Source: JANQFM01 sp035471925 | GTDB lineage: Bacteria; Acidobacteriota; UBA6911; RPQK01; DATIPO01 | Reading direction: 5' to 3' | Assembly (NCBI GenBank): GCA_035471925.1 | Contig: DATIPO010000081.1 | Coordinates: 30,309-94,308 of the forward strand | Length of the DNA stretch: 64,000 nucleotides | In this document: positions 19,799-28,154 of the stretch, piece after piece | How positions within the stretch are numbered: the first letter of the stretch is position 1 | Layout of the letters: the number at the start of each line of letters is the position of its first letter | Program-made: the position numbers and the translations under genes | The notes under the pieces: model-generated | What the model saw: only the letters and a program-made list of their open reading frames with translations | Told to the model about the DNA's origin: nothing | The model's database searches: none

Positions 19799-21115
19799 TT
19801 AGGATGGGGGTACCAGAACGGCGCGAACGTCCATGACGTTGGTCTGAGTGGGACCGGTCACGATCAGTTGATCCAATTGCTTGAAAAACCTGTAGGAGTC
19901 GTTGCGGCGCAGGTACGCCCCGCAGTCGAGGCCACGCTCTCGAGCTTGGGCGCAAGTGGAGGGAAAACTCCAGGCTCCGGCAGCGTCGGTCGGGCCGTCG
20001 GTACCGTCCGTTCCCAGCGACACGAACAGGACCTCGCGGTTAAGTCCGCCTGCATAGTGGGCGCACCAGAGGGCAAACTCCTGGTTGCGTCCGCCCCTGC
20101 CGTCGCCGCTGACCTTGACAGTGGTTTCGCCCCCGCTGAGGATGCAGCAGGGGGCCTCCGCCGGATTTGCGGACTCAAGCACTTCGCGGGCCACGGCCAC
20201 GTGAAAGCGGGCAGCTTGGGCAGTGTCTCCGTCCAGCGTCGAGGTCAGGATCAGGGGCCGGTAGCCTGCCGCCCGGGCGGCCTCAGCAGCGGCCTCAAGC
20301 GAACGGCGGTTATCGGCCACGATGCGGCTGGTGACGCGTTGGAAACGCGGATCTCCCGGCTTGGGCGTTTCCTTGCGCAGGCCCTTGGCTCCTTCCTCAA
20401 GGATGCTCATGACCATGGGAGGCATCTGCTCGTTTAGACCATGAGAGCCGATGATGCTCAGACAGTCGCCATAGGTTGTGGGATCAGGTACCGCAGGACC
20501 GGAGGCGATGGAGGTTAGATCGTCGCCCACCACGTCCGAAATGAGCAGCGCCAGCACCTGACACTGGCTGCAGTCGTCGAGCAGGCGTCCGCCCTTGACG
20601 CGGCTGAGATGCTTGCGCACGGCGTTGAGTTGATGAATGTCCGCGCCCCGCGTCATCAACAGATCGATGGCCTGGCTTTTTTCTTTCAGCGAAAGGCCTT
20701 CTGCTGGAGCCGGCAGTAGCGCCGAGCCCCCTCCCGAAAGGAGCAAAAGCAGCAGATCCTCCTGGCCAAGCTGATTGTCACGAAGAAAGGCGCCGGCCTG
20801 GCGTGAAGCCCTGAGTCCCGCCTCATCGGGCCGAGGGTGACCGGATTCCAGCACGTAGGTCCGCCGCAGCCCTTTCACTCCGTGCCCGTACTTGGTGACG
20901 GCCAATCCCGATTCGATGCTTCCTCCCAGCGCCTCCTCGGCTGCCGAGGCCATGGCCGCCGCCGCCTTCCCCACCGCCAGCAAGAAAAGCCTGCCCTTCA
21001 AGGTCAGCAGCCTCTCTCCCTCCTGGCTCAGCCCCCGGCGGACGGCTTGACGCGAGTCAGCAGCGAGCAAAGCCGCCTTCTGCATCGACTGCCAAACTTG
21101 GAGGGGTTTCTTCAT
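19799..21115 (-). CDS. Glycerate 2-kinase, MOFRL family
   Basis: A 438-residue cytosolic kinase that phosphorylates D-glycerate to 2-phosphoglycerate. The N-terminal domain holds 'LFLLAVGKAAAAMASAAEEAL' and the glycine-rich 'LLLLLLSGGGSALL', and 'LNAVRKHLSRVKGG' matches the GckA/TtuD family. The C-terminal MOFRL domain contains 'GGETTVKVSGDGRGGRNQEF' and 'SLGTDGTDGPTDAAG'. A GGGAAG precedes the ATG at 21115. The last codons run to the stop at 19799. It is unrelated to the E. coli GarK/GlxK fold. The neighbouring gene is ggt, 134 bases upstream. Confidence 0.93.
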   Translation of the reverse strand: MKKPLQVWQSMQKAALLAADSRQAVRRGLSQEGERLLTLKGRLFLLAVGKAAAAMASAAEEALGGSIESGLAVTKYGHGVKGLRRTYVLESGHPRPDEAGLRASRQAGAFLRDNQLGQEDLLLLLLSGGGSALLPAPAEGLSLKEKSQAIDLLMTRGADIHQLNAVRKHLSRVKGGRLLDDCSQCQVLALLISDVVGDDLTSIASGPAVPDPTTYGDCLSIIGSHGLNEQMPPMVMSILEEGAKGLRKETPKPGDPRFQRVTSRIVADNRRSLEAAAEAARAAGYRPLILTSTLDGDTAQAARFHVAVAREVLESANPAEAPCCILSGGETTVKVSGDGRGGRNQEFALWCAHYAGGLNREVLFVSLGTDGTDGPTDAAGAWSFPSTCAQARERGLDCGAYLRRNDSYRFFKQLDQLIVTGPTQTNVMDVRAVLVPPS

Positions 21116-21249
21116 GATTTCTTCCCGGGCCGCAAGGTCCGCGTCGTGGGAATAGCTGGCCCTTTCGGGAACCTGACGGCGTTTCTGTGAGCGCCTTCAC
21201 CTGTTGCCGCCGACTTGAAAAGCCTTCTCACTATCGACGCCTTTCGCGC

Positions 21250-22968
21250 TCAGTAGCCCGAGGCCTTGGCCTCGCCCCGGCGCGGGTCGGGAGCGCCGTA
21301 GCGCATTCCGTTGTCAGGATCGACCAAAATGCAGTGGGCGTCTCCGATGCCTCCCGTGAAGGTGATGCGGTGCCCTTTGTTCTGAAGCGCGTGGACCACG
21401 TCCATGACCAGTGCATCCGACTCGGCCCGGATCTGGTCGGGGAGCCACTGATGGTGCACCCGTGGTGCATTGACGGCTTCCTGGATGTTCATGCCGTGAT
21501 CGACCACGTTGAGGATGATCTGGAAGACGGTGTTGATGATGGTGGGTCCCCCCGGACTGCCCAGCACCATGAAGAGCTGGCCGTCCTTCTTGACGATGGT
21601 GGGCGTCATGGCGCTCAAGGGCCGCTTGCCCGCTCCCACAGAATTGGCCTCGCCTTGAATCAGCCCGTAAAGATTGGGCACGCCCGGCTTTGATGTGAAG
21701 TCGTCCATCTCGTTGTTGAGCAAAAAGCCCGCTCCCTTGACGGTGACTCCAGAACCGTAACCGCCGTTGATGGTGGTGGTGACGGCCACCCCGTTTCCGT
21801 CGGCGTCAACCACGGAATAATGGGTAGTGTCGTCGGACTCATAGCCAGGAGCGTCGCCGTGGGATACGTAGGAACTCGGTGAAGCCCACTCGGTTTCGAT
21901 GGACGGCTCCCACCGGCGCGCATAGTCCTTGGAGACCAATGCATCCGTGGGAAGATCGTTGAAATCAGGATCTCCCAGGAATTCAGCCCGGTCGGCAAAG
22001 GCCCTGCGCATGACTTCAGCCTTGAGGTGGACGCCGCGTGACGAGCCGAAGCCCAAATGAGCGATGGGATAAGGCTCGATCATGTTGAGCATCTCTACCA
22101 GGATGACTCCGCCTGAACTGGGCGGACCCATCGACACTACCTCGTAGCCCCGGTAGGTGCCTCTCACCGGTTCGCGCATCTTGGGCTGGTAGTTCTCCAG
22201 ATCTTCCTCGGTGATGTTGCCGCCGTGAGCCTTCATGTCCTCGGCGATGAGTCGCGCGGTTTCGCCCCTGTAGAAGCCGTCCGGCCCCTGTTCGGCGATG
22301 CGCCGCAGGGTTTCGGCCAGTTCAGGCTGACGGAAGGTCTCACCCTCCGACCAAAACTGGCCGCCTTTGAGAAAAATGCGTTTGCTCTCGGGAAACTGTC
22401 CCAGCAGCCGGGCGGCACGCCTCAGGGAGTCCGCCAGGACGTCTGAAACCTCGAATCCCTCATCGGCCAGGCGGATGGCGGGCTCCACCAGTTCCTTCCA
22501 TTCCAGCTTGCCGAAACGCTGCCAAGCCAAGTGCATGCCCGCCACCGAACCGGGGACGCCGGAAGCTAAGTATCCCATTCGGGAACGCTCAGGCACCGCC
22601 TTGCCTTCCTCGTCGAGGTACATGTCGCGGTGGGCCGCAGCCGGGGCCATTTCACGGTAGTCAACGGTGTATTCGCGTCCCTGCTGAGCGTCATGCAGCA
22701 CCATGAATCCGCCCCCGCCGATGTTTCCCGCGGCGGGGTGCACCACGGCCAGCGCGAAACCCACGGCCACCGCAGCGTCCACGGCGTTGCCGCCCTTCTG
22801 CAGGATCTCCCGTCCCACGTCGCTGGCGTAGGGATTGGTGCTCACCACCATCCCCTTGCGGGCCCGCACCGGCGGCTGATCCGCCCCCCTCAGCGGACTC
22901 TCGAGCAGCCCTCCCAGCAGGGCGGTCAGAAGCGCCCAGACAAGCAATCCCACAAAGCTTTTTCTCAT
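21250..22968 (-). CDS. ggt: Gamma-glutamyltransferase
   Basis: A 572-residue periplasmic Ntn-hydrolase that transfers or hydrolyses the gamma-glutamyl group of glutathione. A signal peptide covers residues 1-28. The autoprocessing site precedes the catalytic Thr at residue 382 ('DTTHYSVVD'). Large-subunit motifs 'AAVAVGFALAVVHPAAGNIGG' (in part) and small-subunit 'GSPGGPTIINTVFQI' are intact. The upstream in-frame extension was rejected because the signal peptide begins at the ATG at 22968. A promoter with correct -35/-10 spacing ends 7 bases before this ATG and there is no Shine-Dalgarno site. Confidence 0.95.
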   Translation of the reverse strand: MRKSFVGLLVWALLTALLGGLLESPLRGADQPPVRARKGMVVSTNPYASDVGREILQKGGNAVDAAVAVGFALAVVHPAAGNIGGGGFMVLHDAQQGREYTVDYREMAPAAAHRDMYLDEEGKAVPERSRMGYLASGVPGSVAGMHLAWQRFGKLEWKELVEPAIRLADEGFEVSDVLADSLRRAARLLGQFPESKRIFLKGGQFWSEGETFRQPELAETLRRIAEQGPDGFYRGETARLIAEDMKAHGGNITEEDLENYQPKMREPVRGTYRGYEVVSMGPPSSGGVILVEMLNMIEPYPIAHLGFGSSRGVHLKAEVMRRAFADRAEFLGDPDFNDLPTDALVSKDYARRWEPSIETEWASPSSYVSHGDAPGYESDDTTHYSVVDADGNGVAVTTTINGGYGSGVTVKGAGFLLNNEMDDFTSKPGVPNLYGLIQGEANSVGAGKRPLSAMTPTIVKKDGQLFMVLGSPGGPTIINTVFQIILNVVDHGMNIQEAVNAPRVHHQWLPDQIRAESDALVMDVVHALQNKGHRITFTGGIGDAHCILVDPDNGMRYGAPDPRRGEAKASGY

Positions 22969-23004
22969 GGGGAATATTATGGGGCCCCCGCCACAATCCA
23001 TCAA
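22969..23004 (-). promoter_or_regulatory. Promoter of ggt, predicted leaderless
   Basis: Read on the minus strand: TTGATG (23004-22999), a 17-base spacer, CATAAT (22981-22976), then 7 bases to the ATG at 22968. Spacing and geometry are identical to the ilvE promoter, so transcription should start on the start codon. Confidence 0.55.
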
Positions 23005-23199
23005 CCGCGGGCCATCCGTCATCCGCTCGTCTGGCCTTTCCAGCGACTCCGTTCCTTGCACCGACTGCCTGAATCCATTGCGGCTGTGAGTGTGAGATCC
23101 GGAGGAGGGCGGCCGCAAAGCCGCGCCGCTCGGGGTCGGGGGCGTGGACGCAGGTCGGGCATGCTTCTTGCGTCCAGCCTTCTCAGAAGGAGGTGGAAA

Positions 23200-23700
23200 A
23201 TGAGAGCCAACAGCGCACTGATCTTGGCAGTCCTTCACCTGTTCTGTTTCACCGGCCTGCAAGCGGACGTCATCCCAGGCCGCTGGGAAAAGGTGGATGC
23301 ACTCCCAAGCGGAAGCCCCATCATCGTCATCTTGAAACAAGGCGACCGGATGGAGGGCCTAATGCAGGCAAGCACAGCCGATTCCATCTCTCTCGAGATT
23401 GGAACCAACAGAAACATGCGCCTTGAAAAACGGTCTATCCTCAAAGTCTTGAGCGCCGACAAGACCGATGACAGCACGCGAAACGGGACCCTGATCGGAG
23501 CGGGCATCGGCTTCGGAGCCGGTTTCGCCACAATGGTCGCAGTCGAGAAATCAAAGACGGCGAGCGGGTTTGAACTTGCGGAAGAGAACCTAGGGCTTGC
23601 AGTCGTAGGAGGCTTGGTGGGCAGCGCCGTCGGTGCTGTCACCGGATGGGCCATCGACAAGAACCACTCTGACAACGAGGTTCTCTACCGGGCCCCATGA
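23200..23700 (+). CDS. Exported glycine-zipper-like protein, function unknown
   Basis: A 166-residue protein with a signal peptide (residues 1-21). A small beta-rich region contains 'IVILKQGDRMEGLMQAST' and 'SISLEIGTNRNMRLEKRSI', which resembles LSm-like or Sm-fold stretches. Two glycine-rich hydrophobic helices follow ('GTLIGAGIGFGAGFATMV' and 'GLAVVGGLVGSAVGAVTGW'). AGGAGG (23188-23193) sits six bases before the ATG and decides the start. Its last 16 bases overlap the 3' end of convergent larE. Envelope association is inferred. Confidence 0.75.
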   Translation: MRANSALILAVLHLFCFTGLQADVIPGRWEKVDALPSGSPIIVILKQGDRMEGLMQASTADSISLEIGTNRNMRLEKRSILKVLSADKTDDSTRNGTLIGAGIGFGAGFATMVAVEKSKTASGFELAEENLGLAVVGGLVGSAVGAVTGWAIDKNHSDNEVLYRAP

Positions 23701-24512
23701 TTTAGAGCGTCGTTGAGAGAGCCGGAGCGGAAGGGCTTGAGGTCGAGGGTCACGTAGAGATAGCCGATCTCGCGCAGGCGCTCGTGGACACGCTGCATCA
23801 ACTCGGGGTCGAGCAGCATTGGAAGTTCCTGGCCGTCGACCTCCAGGCGGGCCAGCGACTCATGATGGCGGACGCGGAAGTTGCGCAGCCCCAAGCCGCG
23901 CAGGAAGTCCTCGGCGCGCTCCACCTGAGAGAGCTTCTCCTCGGTGATGGTCACGCCATAAGGAAAGCGCGAAGAAAGGCAAGGCATGGCAGGCTTGTCC
24001 CAGGTCTTGAGTCCCCACTTGCGCGACAGCCGCCGGATCTCGTCCTTGCTCATGGAGCATTCCAGAAGCGGACTGGACACCGATTTTTCGCGGGCCGCCT
24101 GACGTCCCGGCCGGTAGTCGCTGGCGTCGTCGAGATTGGCACCGTCGAGCAGCACCTCGATTCCCTGCTCTTCGCGCAGCTTGTCCAGTCGGCCGTAGAG
24201 CTCAGTCTTGCAGTAATAGCAGCGGTTGGCCGGATTAGAGGTATAACCGTCGACGTCCATCTCGCCGGTTTCGATGAACTGGTGACGCAGTCCGTGCAGG
24301 CGGGCGAACTCGCGAGCCATCTTGCGCTGCGTCTCAGACACGGCGGGAGACAAAGCCGTCACCGCGCGGGCCTGCTCGCCCAGCACCCGGTGAGCCATGA
24401 AGGCCAGGTAGGAGCTGTCGACCCCTCCGCTGAAGGCCACGATGGCGCTGGAGTAGGACTGAAGCTGCCCGACCAGCCGGTCTTCCTTGCACTGCACCTC
24501 TTGCTGCACCAT
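23685..24512 (-). CDS. larE: ATP-dependent sacrificial sulfur transferase LarE
   Basis: LarE donates sulfur from its own cysteine to build the nickel-pincer cofactor of lactate racemase. The 275-residue protein has the PP-loop 'AFSGGVDSSYLAFMA' near residue 28 and 'NPANRCYYCKTELY', which carries the conserved Cys pair region. The C-terminal 'GVTITEEKLSQVERAEDFLR' segment also fits. larA, larB and larC are not in this window, so larE is orphaned here and its partner is unknown. The gene is divergent from a VWFA gene. TAAGAT six bases before the ATG hints at a very short or absent leader. Confidence 0.9.
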   Translation of the reverse strand: MVQQEVQCKEDRLVGQLQSYSSAIVAFSGGVDSSYLAFMAHRVLGEQARAVTALSPAVSETQRKMAREFARLHGLRHQFIETGEMDVDGYTSNPANRCYYCKTELYGRLDKLREEQGIEVLLDGANLDDASDYRPGRQAAREKSVSSPLLECSMSKDEIRRLSRKWGLKTWDKPAMPCLSSRFPYGVTITEEKLSQVERAEDFLRGLGLRNFRVRHHESLARLEVDGQELPMLLDPELMQRVHERLREIGYLYVTLDLKPFRSGSLNDALNHGAR

Positions 24513-24796
24513 CCGGAAATCTTATCATGAGGCCGAGAGTCAGATCGGGCGGAACGCAGGCAAAGAACGTCAGCCGCCAACCCGGTTCATGCCGAGTTTG
24601 CTGTGATCTCCCAGCGGAGAGAAGACGTCACGGAGAGGGGGCCGCAGGACCCGGCAGGGGGTTGAGGCGCGCGGTGCCCTCCGCCGCCGCTCCTTCCAGA
24701 AGCCCTGTGCTAGACTGATGTGGTCCTCGACCATTAGATATTGGCAGTCGGGTTTGCGACGAACCTGCCGGGCTGCATTTGCATCTGGAAGATCAT

Positions 24797-25807
24797 ATGA
24801 GACCCAAATTGACACGCGCGACGACTTCTTTGCTGTTGATGACCCTCCTTTTGGCGGGCGGATACCTCCTGGGCCAAGAGCCCAAGGAAATCGAAGAGGA
24901 GAAGGACAAGCCCACTGGACAGGCGGCTTTGGCGGTCAAGGTCGAGCAAGTGCGGGTCGACGTGGCGGTCCGCGACAAGAAGGACAACCTGATTACCGGA
25001 CTGCAGAAGCAGCACTTCGAGATCTACGAAGACAAAGTCAAGCAGGAGATCACCAACTTCCAGGCCATCGATGCGCCCATGACGGCTGTCCTGCTGGTGG
25101 AATACAGCAAGGTATTGAATTGGGAGATGCTCTACGAGGCTTGGCTGGGCTCTTATACGTTCGTTAAGGAGATGCGTCCCGGCGATTGGGTGGCGGTAAT
25201 GGCCTATGATATCCGTCCCGAGATTCTGGTCGACTTCACTCAGGACAAGGGAGAGGTGGCCAGAGCCCTGCGCCGCCTCAATTATCCCGCTTGGCGCGAG
25301 AGCAATCTCTACGACGCCCTCCATGACGTCCTCGACCGCACTCAGGAAGTCGAAGGCAAGACGGTGATCGTGCTGGTGTCCAGCGGACTCGACACCTTCA
25401 GCAAAAAAAACCTGGGCGAGACCCTTAAGCGGGTCAAGCGGGCCAACGCCACGATCTACACGGTCATGCTGGGCGGCAACCTTTTGGCCCGCGCCGAACA
25501 CCGGCTCAGCAACACCTCCCGCATGGATTTCCTCCAAGCCGAAGCGACCCTGAAGAATATCGCCAAGCAAACAGGCGGCGAGTCCTTCTTTCCACGCTTT
25601 ACCTCGGCTTTCCCGAGCATCTTCCACACCATCAGCGTCTTGGCCCGCAACCAGTATTCGCTCAGCTACATCAGCACCAATGCGGGAGCCAAAAAGGGCG
25701 ACTTCCACAAAATCAAGGTGGTGGTCAAAGCCGACGTGGACAGAGACGGCAAGCCCGACAAGCTAAAGGTCAGTCATCGTCAGGGGTGGCTGGAAGAGGA
25801 TTCCTAA
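24797..25807 (+). CDS. Secreted VWFA-related domain protein, copy 3, MIDAS lost
   Basis: A 336-residue exported protein of the same family as the two genes at 8.3-10.3 kb, sharing 'HFEIYEDKVKQEITNF' after a signal peptide (residues 6-24). In the VWFA domain the metal site is replaced: the DxSxS position reads 'LVEYSKVLNWEM'. Metal-dependent adhesion is therefore unlikely. The rest of the fold appears preserved ('ESNLYDALHDVLDRTQEV', 'VIVLVSSGLDTFSKKNL'). GGAAG precedes the ATG at 24797. The 3' end overlaps the convergent ribBA-like gene by 38 bases. Confidence 0.8.
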   Translation: MRPKLTRATTSLLLMTLLLAGGYLLGQEPKEIEEEKDKPTGQAALAVKVEQVRVDVAVRDKKDNLITGLQKQHFEIYEDKVKQEITNFQAIDAPMTAVLLVEYSKVLNWEMLYEAWLGSYTFVKEMRPGDWVAVMAYDIRPEILVDFTQDKGEVARALRRLNYPAWRESNLYDALHDVLDRTQEVEGKTVIVLVSSGLDTFSKKNLGETLKRVKRANATIYTVMLGGNLLARAEHRLSNTSRMDFLQAEATLKNIAKQTGGESFFPRFTSAFPSIFHTISVLARNQYSLSYISTNAGAKKGDFHKIKVVVKADVDRDGKPDKLKVSHRQGWLEEDS

Positions 25808-26906
25808 TCGGAATCTGATCCTCGATCTGCAAATCGAATCCCTGCAGGGCCACGATATTCTTGGGGTGGTTGGTCAAGAGGCGGACCTTGCGCAATCCCA
25901 GGTCGGCCAAGATCTGAGCGCCGACTCCGTATTCGCGAAAAGTTCCCCGAGGATGACGGCGCCCAGCGGGGTCGGGACGCGAGTCGTGCTCGAACTCTTC
26001 GGCCAGCGCCTCGTCGCGGTCCTGCGGACTCAGGTAGACCAACACTCCGCATCCCTCTTCTTCAATCCGGCTCATGGCGCCGCGCAGGTCGCGTCCGGCA
26101 CTGGAACGGTTGTTGAGGAAGACGTCTGAAAGCACAGACTCAGTATGGACCCGAACCAAGGTGGGTTGGTCGGCTTCGATGCGTCCCTTGACAAAGGCCA
26201 AGTGGCGGCGGCGGTCAAGGCGGTTCTCATAGAGGTGGACCTGGAAGCTGCCCAGCTCGCCCTGAAACGGCATCGACGCCACCCGCTCGACGAAACGCTC
26301 GGTGGCCAGCCTGAAGGTGATCAGATCTGAAATGGACACGGTCTTGAGTCCTTCTCTCTGGGCGAACTCGTTGACTTCGTCCAGACCCGCAAGGGTCCCG
26401 TCAGCATTGAGCATCTGGCAGATCACGGCGGCCGGAAGACACTCGGCGATGCGGCTCAAATCGACCGCAGCCTCGGTCTTTCCGGCCCGCTCCAGCACAC
26501 CCCCGGGACGGGCTCTCTGAGGAAAGACGTGCCCGGGCATGACCACGTCGTCGGGTCCCCGGTTCGGATCGATGGCGGTCAGGATGGTGGTGGCCCGGTC
26601 GGCGGCGGAGATGCCGGTCGTGACGTCGCGCCGGGCTTCGATGCTGACGCAGAAGGCGGTGGCGTGGGCGGCCCTGTTCTTGGGCGCCATCAGCGGGATG
26701 CGCAGTTGATCGAGCCGCTGCGCCGTCATGGGCAGGCACACCAATCCACGGGCCTGAGCAGCCATGAAATTGACGGCCTGGGGCGTGACCTTTTCCGCCG
26801 CCATCATCAAGGCCCCCTCGTGGCTTCCCGAAGCCTCGTCGATGAGGACGACGATCTTGCCTTCGGCAACATCCCGCGCCGCCTCTTCTACCCGGTTCAA
26901 GCTCAT
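25770..26906 (-). CDS. RibBA-like protein with degenerate active sites in both domains
   Basis: A 378-residue protein with the full RibB (DHBP synthase)-RibA (GTP cyclohydrolase II) architecture. AGGAGAGAGG and 'MSLNRVEEAARDVAEGK' fix the start at 26906. In the RibB half the catalytic loop normally reading DDEDRENEGD is 'IDEASGSHEGA', and the metal His of GHTEA is Lys ('RAGKTEAAVDL'). In the RibA half the three zinc cysteines of SEC...RCDC are replaced ('HTESVLSDVF', 'NRSSAG'), and RQEGRGIG is absent. Substrate-pocket pieces such as 'TTGISAADR' remain. It ends a minus-strand rluB-ribE-hypothetical-ribBA-like operon. A pseudoenzyme or regulatory role is inferred. Confidence 0.85.
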   Translation of the reverse strand: MSLNRVEEAARDVAEGKIVVLIDEASGSHEGALMMAAEKVTPQAVNFMAAQARGLVCLPMTAQRLDQLRIPLMAPKNRAAHATAFCVSIEARRDVTTGISAADRATTILTAIDPNRGPDDVVMPGHVFPQRARPGGVLERAGKTEAAVDLSRIAECLPAAVICQMLNADGTLAGLDEVNEFAQREGLKTVSISDLITFRLATERFVERVASMPFQGELGSFQVHLYENRLDRRRHLAFVKGRIEADQPTLVRVHTESVLSDVFLNNRSSAGRDLRGAMSRIEEEGCGVLVYLSPQDRDEALAEEFEHDSRPDPAGRRHPRGTFREYGVGAQILADLGLRKVRLLTNHPKNIVALQGFDLQIEDQIPIRNPLPATPDDD

Positions 26907-26941
26907 GAACCTCTCTCCTTGTCCTCGCCGACCCCGGCTGT

Positions 26942-27589
26942 TTACTTGATCGGGGGCGGATTCTTGATCCACCGCAGAGGACGCCGGTCCTCGGTGTTGA
27001 TGATCTCCAGACGCTGTTTGAAGTAGCGTGTCTCGTAGGCCAGCAACAGCGGATTGGAAAGGTCGTCGAGCACCAGCCATTCCCCGCCCCGGCTGTCCTT
27101 GGCCTGCAAGGCCGGCACTTCAACCTCGCGTCCGTTGAGGGTCAGCGAGATGTTGGTGCGTCCGGAGCGCTTGATCTGGAAGGGCAGATTGGAACGCTTG
27201 ATTTTGACTGAACCTTTCTCGGAAAGTTGGCGGAAGGCCTCTTCCGGCATCCACAGGGTCATCTCGTCTTCGGATTCCATCTCCACGCCCACTTCGAAGA
27301 GTCCGCTGACCGTGAACTGCTGGCCCTCGGCCACAGCCTTGCGATAGAGATGGACGGTCCCCTGGTCGTTGAGGTTCTCCCACTCCAGCACGATATCGGG
27401 CTTGAAACGGGCCAAGCGGACGATGAAACGGCTGGACTGGTCGCGGGCCTGATTCCGGTAGACCAAGACGCTGTTGGCGTCCAAGTCGATTTGACCGTCC
27501 GGCGCTTCCCGTTCACCGGCCGGCGCCGCCGCCAGCACCGCCAACAGCGTTGCTACGGCCCAAAATGCGTTCCACATGCGATTGCACAT
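26942..27589 (-). CDS. Exported hypothetical protein within the riboflavin operon
   Basis: About 215 residues with a signal peptide near the N-terminus ('WAVATLLAVLAAAPAGE'). A beta-rich soluble domain follows, containing 'VLVYRNQARDQSSRFIVRL', 'VLEWENLNDQGTVHLYRK' and the C-terminal 'YFKQRLEIINTEDRRPLRW'. I do not recognise a family. The start is uncertain: in-frame ATGs at 27604, 27589 and 27577 are all possible and none has a good ribosome site. With any of them the gene overlaps the 3' end of ribE by at least 65 bases in another frame, implying translational coupling. Confidence 0.65.
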   Translation of the reverse strand: MCNRMWNAFWAVATLLAVLAAAPAGEREAPDGQIDLDANSVLVYRNQARDQSSRFIVRLARFKPDIVLEWENLNDQGTVHLYRKAVAEGQQFTVSGLFEVGVEMESEDEMTLWMPEEAFRQLSEKGSVKIKRSNLPFQIKRSGRTNISLTLNGREVEVPALQAKDSRGGEWLVLDDLSNPLLLAYETRYFKQRLEIINTEDRRPLRWIKNPPPIK

Positions 27590-28151
27590 ACTTGCTGATA
27601 ACATCCGTTTCAAGATTGACGTGATCGCCCTCTTCCAGGTTCGAAAAGGTGGTCACTTCGTAGGTATGGGGAATGATGGCGACTTCGAACCAATCCTCGC
27701 TCAAGCCCGAGATGGTGAGGCTGACGCCGTCGACGGTAATGCTTCCCTTAAAGACGCAGTAGTCGAGCACTCGGCGCCCCGCGGCGAAACGGAAGATCCA
27801 GGAATTGCCTTCTTCCTGGATCGACTCCACGCGTCCCCGCCCGTCCACGTGGCCTTGCACCAGGTGGCCGCCCAAAAAATCGGAGCTGCGTAAAGCTGGC
27901 TCCAAATTCACGGCATCGCCCGCCTCCAAGTCTCCCAAGGTGGTGCGGCGCAAAGTCTCAGGTGTGGCCGTGACCTCAAATCCCTGGGGAAGCAGCTTTT
28001 CGGCGGTCAGGCACACACCGCTGACCGCCACGCTGTCGCCGATCTTCATATCCCGGCCGACCACTTTGCATTGCAGGGCCAAGGTCGATCCGCCTGCTGA
28101 ACCCTGCCGCTCTGTCACCCGGCCTTTCTCGCGTACGATTCCAGTAAACAT
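27513..28151 (-). CDS. ribE: Riboflavin synthase (alpha subunit)
   Basis: Dismutates two 6,7-dimethyl-8-ribityllumazines into riboflavin. The 212-residue protein shows the duplicated lumazine-binding barrels: 'MFTGIVREKGRV' with 'SVAVSGVCLTAEKL' in the first, and 'FLGGHLVQGHVDGRGRVESI' with 'KGSITVDGVSLTISGL' in the second. The C-terminus ends in a short Gly/Ala-rich tail overlapping the next gene. It starts three bases after the rluB stop, so it is co-transcribed with it. No FMN riboswitch was seen upstream of the operon. Confidence 0.96.
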   Translation of the reverse strand: MFTGIVREKGRVTERQGSAGGSTLALQCKVVGRDMKIGDSVAVSGVCLTAEKLLPQGFEVTATPETLRRTTLGDLEAGDAVNLEPALRSSDFLGGHLVQGHVDGRGRVESIQEEGNSWIFRFAAGRRVLDYCVFKGSITVDGVSLTISGLSEDWFEVAIIPHTYEVTTFSNLEEGDHVNLETDVISKYVQSHVERILGRSNAVGGAGGGAGR

Positions 28152-28154
28152 GGT

